From Bacteroidales bacterium (lineage in GTDB: Bacteria > Bacteroidota > Bacteroidia > Bacteroidales > WCHB1-69), in the NCBI GenBank assembly GCA_024400755.1, contig JAKSMG010000005.1:1-64000 (forward strand): DNA of 64,000 nt, written 5' to 3'. The translations under genes were made by a program, and so were the position numbers. Within the stretch, counting starts at the first letter, position 1. Every line of letters starts with the position of its first letter. Shown piece by piece: positions 43,324-51,300 of the stretch. The notes beneath the pieces are model-generated. The model ran no database searches. It had not been told where the DNA came from and worked only from the letters and a program-made list of their open reading frames with translations.

Positions 43324-46300
43324 TTAGAAATCTAAGCCGATAGAGAAACTGAACATTCCCTTTTTATTGTAAATTTTGAAGTCTTCCACGCCCCAGGCGT
43401 AGTCAAAGCGAAGGAAGTAGCCAAATAGACTTACCCGAAGTCCTAAGCCGAATCCGCCCACAAACGGATCAACCTGTCTTTTGATTTTGGCTGTGATGGG
43501 TTCCTTAATCACATAGCGGGTATATAGACAATTGTCTTCAGAATAAGGAGTTACTCCGGTCCAGGCGGTACCAACGTCTCCAAAGAGCAAAAGCTGCATT
43601 GAATTGAAAAAGGCCATTTTTACATTATGTCCGGCAATCAATTGTACAAAAGGAATGCGTAATTCGGTGTTGAACACGATAAAAGAGGTGCCGTTGCGAA
43701 TGTTTTGTTCAAATCCGTGCATATTGGTGGCCAAGGTTTGGTAGGCATAGTCCTTGCTGAGGTCAACCCACATATCTCGGTTGAATTTGGCACCGATCCA
43801 GTTGTCCACGCCTCCCATATAATAAACCAGACGCGATTTTCCGAAATTGGTACTGGCAGCCAAGCGAGATGCCCAGGTCATGTTTTTGTAAATCTTAACC
43901 GATTTCCGAATGTCTAAACCTATGACAAACAGGTTCTTGTCTTCCTTGGTCAAACGTTGTTGGTATTCGGCAAAGATTTTGATTTTACTTCCTTTCCACA
44001 GATTGGTGAACAATTCTTTAGAAGAATCAAAAACATATTCAATCTTAGCACCCGCCCAAGCATTCCATTCGTCTTGAACCTGTAAGGAAATGTCGTCAAT
44101 ACCGCCCATTATGTTGCGTTCTAAGCGGCCGGTTAAGGTAAATCTCAGACTGTTGAATTTGTCAAAAGGCAATTTGATAATGTAAAACAAACTGTTACTT
44201 CGTTCTTTAATCAGATAATAGTCAGCGGCTTGCAATGCTTGTCTGTAAAAAACAATCTGATGGTCAACGCGACGAGAAAGATTTTCATAACTTATCATAA
44301 ACTCGTTGCTCTGCATATCCAGGCCAAACCTGAAACCGCCCGTAATACGATGGTTTTCAAATAAGTCGTGAATGCCGACCATAAACATGGCATTGATTCC
44401 GGAGTTTAAGTAGATAGGGTTGATACCACTGGTGAATTGTTGGTAGGTGGTATTTAAAAAACCATAGTCTGCTTGTGTAACAAGCTTGTTTACAGTATAT
44501 TGTGTGTAGTAATTCTTGGCAATGGGATGCGTGTATTCAAAACCTTTGGTGAGAATGTCTTTTTGTACTCCCATCTTGACCTGGGTATTGGTTCCCGTGT
44601 TCGTGACGGCGATTTCCGGTTTGACCAAGTCACTTTGCCGAAATTGATAAAAACCGTGTTTAACCGGTGCTGTTTTGACTTGGTTTACCTTTTGTTGAGT
44701 AACGCTGTCTTTGGCGTGTTGCAGTTTCTGTATGTCAACCTGTATGGCCGATGGGCTAATTTCTTCGGTGATAGGAGTGGTTTCTAAAGGATTAATGTAA
44801 ATACGTTTCACTTTGTCAATCAACATAATATTTCCCACTTCGCCTGTTTCGGAATTATAGGCCTGCTCAAAAATACTATAGTTGTTGTCTGTTAAATGTT
44901 GCACTTGGGCGTAATATCCGTAGTGGATAATCGTGTCGATTTTGCTGATGCTGCTGTCTAATTTTGCCAAATTTCGATTAAAAATGCCGTTTTCATCACT
45001 TAAAAATAGAATTTCTCGTGGATTTACCGCTTTGGCGTGAATTTCATTACAATGTTCATTATGAGTAATTTGCAGCAACTTTTCATCTCGTTTATCATAA
45101 TGGTATAAAAATAAATCATAACCGTCTTTGGGCTTGGCCTGGTAAAACGGATCTTTGATCTTGATGGAGTCAATGGGGCGATTGGAAGAAAAAACGATTT
45201 GCTTCTTGTTTAAGAAAATAGGGGCATAATCGTCGTAGAAGTCATTGGTGATATTTTGAAAGGATTTGGCTAAGAAACTGAAAAGAAAGATATCGGATTG
45301 ACCGTTTTTAAATCCGGAAAACAATAACATTTTTCCGTCGTCATTGAAGGAAAAATCGGTGATTTTTTCGACATCTACCAAGATGCGTTTGCCAAGTTTG
45401 TGTTTTTCTATATCATAAGGATAATAGTAGCAATGACCTTTGTCTTCGATGGTAAACGCCAAAATGTTTCCGTTTGGGTGCCATCCCACTTTGGGATAAC
45501 TCAGGTCGGGATTGTCTTCTGTCTTTTTGTATTTTCTAAAAATGACTTTGGGCTGTTTCCTTTGAGGAGTTTTAAGCCAAATTTTTACCTGTCCGGCTTC
45601 ATTGGTGGCGTATGCCATATTTTCTCCATCGGGAGAAAAGCACAATTGATTGTAGTCTCTTGATTTTTTCGGGTGTTTAAGATAACCTTTCCCGTCAGGC
45701 GTATAACGGTCAGCGTCCTTGGCATACAATATGTAGTAATAGCGATACCAATTGACCAATAATTGCTGGTATTCCAAACCGGTAACCAAGTAAAATCCTC
45801 TTTCGTAGCTTCTGGAAGAGCGAGTGACGTGCAGAATGTTGGCAATGGCATTTTCGCCATATTGATCCACGATGAATTTCCAGAAAGAGTGACCGGCGTA
45901 GGTGGCATCAACGGGCGACAGTTCGTTAAAGTCGGCGTATCTCTGCGTGAGAATTCCGTCTTTGACGTGGGCGTCAATTTGGCTGTCCCAAGCTCGACCG
46001 ATATAGGAAGAAAGTCCGCTGTAGTACCAATTGGGAACGGCGGCGGAGTAGCTGGTCCGCATATTTGATGCCGTGGTGGAACCTTCAACCAACAGGTGCG
46101 CATAAATGTTCATAATTCCGGCTCGAATCATTTTGTCGAAGTTGGCGTGGCTTCCGTCGAAATACAGATAAACCTTGGTGCCGTAAATATTGGTTACGCC
46201 GCCTTGGTTGTAAAAGTCTTCGTCATCGTAGGCAAAGTTGGATTCTCGAAAATCGGCCTGCGTGTTATAAACAATAAATTGAATTTTCTTTTCCGAAGTA

Positions 46301-46551
46301 AAATTGAGCATTTTCTCAATTTCCTCGATGTATTGGGGCGCCTTAAATTTGGTATATTCGGCAAGGGCTTTGCCTGTCGGATAAAAATATACGTCGAATT
46401 GTGTCGTGCGAAAATATTCCCAATTGAACTTCTGGTGTTGAACGCGGTTCTTTCCGAAACTGAGTTGCGAACCGTTGTAAAATTGGGCATGAAGCGGAAA
46501 TGCCGATAAAATCAGCATAAGAACGATTATAATATATAGACTCCGTTTCAT
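43324..46551 (-). CDS. Large envelope protein: eroded peptidase-like, WD40-type propeller and C-terminal barrel
   Basis: The 1075 residues begin with a signal peptide (ending near FPLHAQ). Residues about 30-290 look like the peptidase-MA-like domain of Bacteroidota TolB-type proteins, but I see no HExxH: the helix around NIYAHLLVEGSTTAS is in the place where it could be. Residues about 300-540 have PD40/TolB-propeller repeats such as FSPDGENMAYATNEAGQ and KVGWHPNGNILAFTIED. The C-terminal 350 residues form a BamA-like barrel, ending in the aromatic GMFSFSIGLDF. Probably in the outer membrane with the propeller in the periplasm. Function is unknown. Confidence 0.75.
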   Translation of the reverse strand: MKRSLYIIIVLMLILSAFPLHAQFYNGSQLSFGKNRVQHQKFNWEYFRTTQFDVYFYPTGKALAEYTKFKAPQYIEEIEKMLNFTSEKKIQFIVYNTQADFRESNFAYDDEDFYNQGGVTNIYGTKVYLYFDGSHANFDKMIRAGIMNIYAHLLVEGSTTASNMRTSYSAAVPNWYYSGLSSYIGRAWDSQIDAHVKDGILTQRYADFNELSPVDATYAGHSFWKFIVDQYGENAIANILHVTRSSRSYERGFYLVTGLEYQQLLVNWYRYYYILYAKDADRYTPDGKGYLKHPKKSRDYNQLCFSPDGENMAYATNEAGQVKIWLKTPQRKQPKVIFRKYKKTEDNPDLSYPKVGWHPNGNILAFTIEDKGHCYYYPYDIEKHKLGKRILVDVEKITDFSFNDDGKMLLFSGFKNGQSDIFLFSFLAKSFQNITNDFYDDYAPIFLNKKQIVFSSNRPIDSIKIKDPFYQAKPKDGYDLFLYHYDKRDEKLLQITHNEHCNEIHAKAVNPREILFLSDENGIFNRNLAKLDSSISKIDTIIHYGYYAQVQHLTDNNYSIFEQAYNSETGEVGNIMLIDKVKRIYINPLETTPITEEISPSAIQVDIQKLQHAKDSVTQQKVNQVKTAPVKHGFYQFRQSDLVKPEIAVTNTGTNTQVKMGVQKDILTKGFEYTHPIAKNYYTQYTVNKLVTQADYGFLNTTYQQFTSGINPIYLNSGINAMFMVGIHDLFENHRITGGFRFGLDMQSNEFMISYENLSRRVDHQIVFYRQALQAADYYLIKERSNSLFYIIKLPFDKFNSLRFTLTGRLERNIMGGIDDISLQVQDEWNAWAGAKIEYVFDSSKELFTNLWKGSKIKIFAEYQQRLTKEDKNLFVIGLDIRKSVKIYKNMTWASRLAASTNFGKSRLVYYMGGVDNWIGAKFNRDMWVDLSKDYAYQTLATNMHGFEQNIRNGTSFIVFNTELRIPFVQLIAGHNVKMAFFNSMQLLLFGDVGTAWTGVTPYSEDNCLYTRYVIKEPITAKIKRQVDPFVGGFGLGLRVSLFGYFLRFDYAWGVEDFKIYNKKGMFSFSIGLDF

Positions 46552-46568
46552 TCAATTCGTTTAGCTGG

Positions 46569-46576
46569 CAAAGATA
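46569..46576 (-). promoter_or_regulatory. -7 element of the WD40/barrel gene
   Basis: On the minus strand it reads TATCTTTG (TAnnTTTG), 18 bases before the start codon at 46551. No TTG at ideal spacing. Confidence 0.45.
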
Positions 46577-46618
46577 CAACTTTTAAGCTAAAAACCATAT
46601 TGCAATTTTTTTTCTTAG

Positions 46619-46652
46619 TTGAACTTATAATTACGAAATTTCTGTACATTTG
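46619..46652 (+). promoter_or_regulatory. Promoter candidate for the FISUMP cluster
   Basis: TTG (46619-46621), a 23-base spacer and TACATTTG (46645-46652). It would give the first FISUMP gene a leader of about 260 bases that includes the C10 tract. Confidence 0.4.
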
Positions 46653-46719
46653 CAATTTATATGAAAAAATACAGATGTTGTATAGATATACTTGTATCTT
46701 ATTGATTGACAATATTTTA

Positions 46720-46729
46720 CCCCCCCCCC
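46720..46729 (+). repeat. Poly-C tract (10 C)
   Basis: Ten consecutive C in an AT-rich spacer about 190 bases before the first FISUMP gene. Such tracts can slip in length, but no reading frame clearly depends on this one. Confidence 0.7.
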
Positions 46730-46918
46730 TATAAACACGACGCTTCCCCGCAGACGTTATGGAATAATTGCTTTGTTTCGGGATTGGATCTTCGAAAAAG
46801 GGAGGTTCGTCTATACTTTTCAGTTTTCTTCTTACACATTTTTCAATGTGCGTTTTACAATGTACATTCCTTACCCAATTTATTTTCTTAATTTCGTAAC
46901 TTCTTAAATGTCCATCCA

Positions 46919-48136
46919 ATGAAAAATATTCTCTTCACTTTAGTTTTGCTTGTTGGCTTTGCGGCCGGGCTGTCCGCACAAAGCGGTTTTGTGTCCGTTG
47001 ACTACGATGACGCCGATACGCACAGCACTTCATCCGTTGGTCAGTTGTTCATCAGGGGCGTTGAGGCCGACGGCTATGCCAACGAGGGTCTCCAGCAGTC
47101 GTTTCTTTATCGGGTTGCCGACACGCTGCTCCACGAGAATAGCCGCTATCCCTTGGCCTACCGTCCCGACCGTGTTCCTCAAGGCGATCCGCAGACGGTG
47201 GAAGTCGGCGAAACACTGGTCTATCTGCCGCCCACGCAGGGTCTCGATTCCTTGATCGACGTGATGGCCTACGGCGTGATTTTTACCAACGACACCACGG
47301 TGGTGGCACCCTACAGCGTGTGCGAGCACAACTTCGAGTTGTATGAACCCGTAGTGCTGCCCGCCGGTTCCGTGCCTCCCGTACAATATTATAATAATAA
47401 GCCAGCCGCTTTTCCCGTGGGTGTCGTGACCCCCGTGCGTTGGGATTTCGGCGTGGCCGACAAGACGCTCGCCGACACGCAGCTGGTGAACGTGAAGTTC
47501 CCGCCCTGCGGCAATGACAACTACGACACGGACATCGCGAACTATCCGTATTCCACCACGTTGCCGGATCCTCTCGTGGCCACCGACTATGAGGGCAACG
47601 ACTACAACACAGTGCGCATCGATTGCCACTGCTGGACGAAGGAAAACCTGCAGTCCAAGAAATACGCCGACGGTGCGAAAGTGGCCCATCCGATGGCGTA
47701 TGTAAGCTACGAGTATCCCGATTCAGTCGCCAACGTGACCCGCTACGGCTATCTATACACGTGGGACGACGCGGTTCGCGCACCTCTTGCCCCCGATGCC
47801 GATGGCTATGTTCAGGGTGTATGTCCCGACGGGTGGCGCGTGCCGACGGCAGAGGAGTTCGACCTACTGTCAAACTACTCCGCCTTCGACCTGATGTCCA
47901 CCACGGACTGGCTGCTGGAAGAAGGTAACAACATTACGGGCTTTACCGCCTTGCCTGCCGGCAGGTTCACGGGCTTCCGCTTCGAAAACCTCTTGGGCGA
48001 GACCCACTTCTGGAGTATCACATCGGTATCTGCCTCCGTTGCCCGCTGCTGCTCGCTGCTGTTTGGCTGTAAAGACGTCCTGCAATTCGAAATCAATACG
48101 AAGAATGGACTGAGTGTACGATGCCTGAAGAATTAG
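46919..48136 (+). CDS. FISUMP-domain secreted protein, undiversified
   Basis: The 405 residues begin with a signal peptide ending near GLSAQ. Residues about 25-215 are an unrecognised beta-rich region. The FISUMP domain (TIGR02145 / Fib_succ_major) occupies about 220-405: DYNTVRIDCHCWTKENLQ, GVCPDGWRVPTAEEFDLL and the ending GLSVRCLKN. Conserved Cys suggest disulfides outside the cytoplasm. Its last 65 codons do not share the skeleton or the NNC/NNT pattern of the later FISUMP domains. The N-terminus is different from proteins A, B and C, and codons are GC-rich compared with the genes to the left. Ligand and function are unknown. Confidence 0.85.
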   Translation: MKNILFTLVLLVGFAAGLSAQSGFVSVDYDDADTHSTSSVGQLFIRGVEADGYANEGLQQSFLYRVADTLLHENSRYPLAYRPDRVPQGDPQTVEVGETLVYLPPTQGLDSLIDVMAYGVIFTNDTTVVAPYSVCEHNFELYEPVVLPAGSVPPVQYYNNKPAAFPVGVVTPVRWDFGVADKTLADTQLVNVKFPPCGNDNYDTDIANYPYSTTLPDPLVATDYEGNDYNTVRIDCHCWTKENLQSKKYADGAKVAHPMAYVSYEYPDSVANVTRYGYLYTWDDAVRAPLAPDADGYVQGVCPDGWRVPTAEEFDLLSNYSAFDLMSTTDWLLEEGNNITGFTALPAGRFTGFRFENLLGETHFWSITSVSASVARCCSLLFGCKDVLQFEINTKNGLSVRCLKN

Positions 48137-48186
48137 GGTAGAGGGTATAGGGTTAAGGGTTAAGGAAGCGAAGATGCCGTCTAATT

Positions 48187-48205
48187 CCCCTCCTAAAAGG
48201 AGGGG
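48187..48205. repeat. GC-rich palindromic repeat unit
   Basis: CCCCTCCT, loop AAA, AGGAGGGG is a perfect 8-base hairpin, continued by a second GC-rich segment with GGCCGGGGTGG. I believe similar intergenic units are widespread in Bacteroidota. A half copy (AATTCCCCTCCTTTTAAGG) begins at 61022. It lies in the 212-base gap between two FISUMP genes and could also stop transcription. Confidence 0.6.
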
Positions 48206-48348
48206 TGGCCGTAGGCCGGGGTGGGTTGCTTCCGAACGGGATAGGCAGTATGCCGCAGGCCGGAGTGGTTGCGGTGTGGGGTAGAGGAGAGGTACATCTA
48301 CTTGACAGCTTGATAATTTAATAACTTAACAATATAAAAATCAATCTA

Positions 48349-51300
48349 ATGAAAAAAATTCTATTAACATTCGTTTTGCTGGTAGGCATTGTGGCCGGGT
48401 TGTTTGCCCAGAAACTGACCTATCAGGCGGTTATTCGCGACAATAACCAGCAGCTGGTGGTGAACACGGCCGTGAAGGCGACCGTCACCATTGATTTTGC
48501 CGGAGATCAAGCGGATTACACCACGACCATTACCGATGTCTCCACCAACCTCCACGGTCTGCTTTCCATCGAGTTCGGAGACGAAAGTTTGGTTGGACGC
48601 GACTGGACGGGTGCGACCATCGCCGTGAAGGTGGTGAATGCGGCCACGTCGAGCATCGTGTATGTAAATGACGAACCCCGTCCCGTTTCCGCCGTGCCTT
48701 ACGCCCTGAGCGTGGACGGTGTGGCGATACAGCAGTACCTGACGGAGCACAAATACGTGACGGAAATGCAGGTTGGCAACCAGATCCACGACAGCATTTC
48801 CAATGTTGCTAAATCCCATACTCACAGCAACAAAGCACTTTTGGATACCTATACGCAGACAGAAGCCAATTTGGCGGATGCGGTTGGCAAGAAGCACAGC
48901 CACGAAAATATGGCCATCTTGAATGCGACCATGGCTCCCTACACCGATGCCGACAGCACCAAATTGGATGGCATTGAATCTGGCGCCCAAAAGAACGTGC
49001 AGTCCGACTGGAAACAAACAGACGGCTCAAAGGACGACTACATCAAGAACAAGCCGAGCATCACGGACACGGTGAACAACATCCTCTCCACAGGTGGCTA
49101 CGTGACTGCAGATGCATTGGACAGCCGCCACTACCTCACCTCCGACAGCACGGTGATTACCACGATGCAGGGCCACATCTCGACAAATAAGACAAATATC
49201 CAAACAAATGCCGGAACTATTAGTGCTCTTACGACCAAAGAACAATCGGACAGTTTGCTTTTGGCCGGCCGTATTGACGCTTTGGAAAACGCCTCGATGG
49301 ATTGCAACGACGTGAAGGACTGCATTAAGGACACCTTGAGCAAATACACGCCGACAGCCGACCTTATTGGTTTGCTGCAACAACTTGAAGATAGAATTGC
49401 CGCCCTCTCCCATAAGGTAGATTCTCTTGCCGCCCTTATTCCCGGTGGCGACACGACGGAAGTGCCCGACGGCCAACCCTGCCCGGGTGCTAAAACGGTT
49501 TCCGATGGTACCAACACCTACAACACCGTCAAGATCGGCAAGCAGTGCTGGATGAAGGAGAACCTGAGAACGAACGTGGGCGGTGGCGTATATCCCCAAA
49601 ATGACCACCACCAAACAGTGACGGGAGAAGACACCGTAACCTACGGTCGCCTTTATACTTGGACTGCTATGATGAATGGCAAACCTTCCAGTGATGCTGT
49701 TCCTTCTGGTGTCCAGGGCATCTGTCCTACTGGCTGGCACGTGCCGAGCGACGCGGAGTGGACGCAGCTGACTACATACGTGAACAGCGTGGATGGTTTC
49801 AGATGCGGAACCGATGAAGCCATCGCCAAGGCGTTGGCCTCCAAAACGGGTTGGAGCAGAAGCGAATCTGCTTGCAATGTGGGCGGCGACCAAAGCAGCA
49901 ACAACGCCACCGGCTTTTCGGCTGTTCCCGCTGGCGTTCGCAGCTCCGTCGGCGGTTTCGCCGATTTCGGCAACTACGCCCAGTTCTGGAGTGCTACCCA
50001 GCACGATGGCGACTACGCTTTGTGTCGTTACCTGGAATCCAAAGATTCTCACGTGAACAGGACCCGCTTCACTAAGCCTTGGGGCTTTTCCGTCCGTTGC
50101 CTCAAGGACGAGGGAGGTTCAAGTGCGACTTTGCCCACCGTTACCACCACCTCAGTTTCAAACATAACGCATAACTCTGCCACTTCCGGTGGTAACGTAA
50201 CTGCGGATGGCGGAGCGAATGTTACCGCCCGCGGGGTGTGCTGGAGCACGAGCCAGAACCCCACCATAGCCGACAGCCATACCACTGATGGCAGTGGCAC
50301 GGGCAGCTTTACCAGCGGTATAACGTATGTGACAGACACCACCACCACCTACTATGTTCGTGCCTACGCCACCAACAGCAAGGGCACGGCGTACGGGAAC
50401 CAGGTTAATTTTACTATTGAAGTTACTACAGATGGCCAACCCTGCCCGAGTGCTCCAACGGTTTCCGATGGTGAAGGTCACATTTACAACACCGTCAAGA
50501 TCGGCAACCAGTGCTGGATGAAGGAGAATTTGAGAACTAAAACGAGTGAATACGGCAATGTATGGACTAAACCAGATGCGGACTCTACAATCTACGGCCG
50601 TTACTATGATTGGGCAGCCGTGATGCAGGGCAAATCTACCACGAATTATCCCGTATCTGGCGACAAGGTCCGCGGCATCTGCCCGGAAGGCTGGCACGTG
50701 CCGAGCGACGCGGAATGGGACACGCTGACTACTTACGTTAAGTCAGTGTCGGAATACGTGTGCGATGATTGTTCCGGGACAGATGACGAAGACTACACCT
50801 ATTGCATAGCCAAGGCGTTGTCCCAACCTACGGGGTGGAGCAATACTGGTACAGGTTGCAATGCGGGCAACACGGGCGATAAAGCGAACCTCACCGGCTT
50901 TTCGGCTGTTCCCGCAGGCAGTTGCTTCTACGACAGTTTCGACGCTTTCGGCAGCAACGCCTACTTCTGGAGTGCTACCCAGGACTTTGGCAGCAGCGCT
51001 TGGTCTCGGGCCCTGGGCAGCGACGTTTCCTTCGTGTACAGGGGCCTCGGCGATAAGGATAACGGCTTTTCCGTCCGCTGTCTCAAGGACGAGGGAGGTT
51101 CAAGTGCGACTTTGCCCACCGTTACCACCACCTCAGTTTCAAACATAACGCATAACTCTGCCACTTCCGGTGGTAACGTAACTGCGGATGGCGGAGCGAA
51201 TGTTACCGCCCGCGGGGTGTGCTGGAGCACGAGCCAGAACCCCACCATAGCCGACAGCCATACCACTGATGGCAGTGGCACGGGCAGCTTTACCAGCGGT

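Larger units (their letters stand above)
46552..46918. other. Intergenic region with divergent promoters and a C10 tract
   Basis: The 367-base spacer separates divergent genes. It holds one promoter for each side and a homopolymer of ten C at 46720-46729. I see no convincing gene; short ORFs that cross the C tract lack family features. Confidence 0.6.

Noticed and set aside
49027-50052. Long antisense ORFs in the FISUMP genes (also 56976-58166)
   Set aside because: They are mirror frames of GC-rich coding sequence with few stops, recur wherever the sense domains recur and show no protein-like features.
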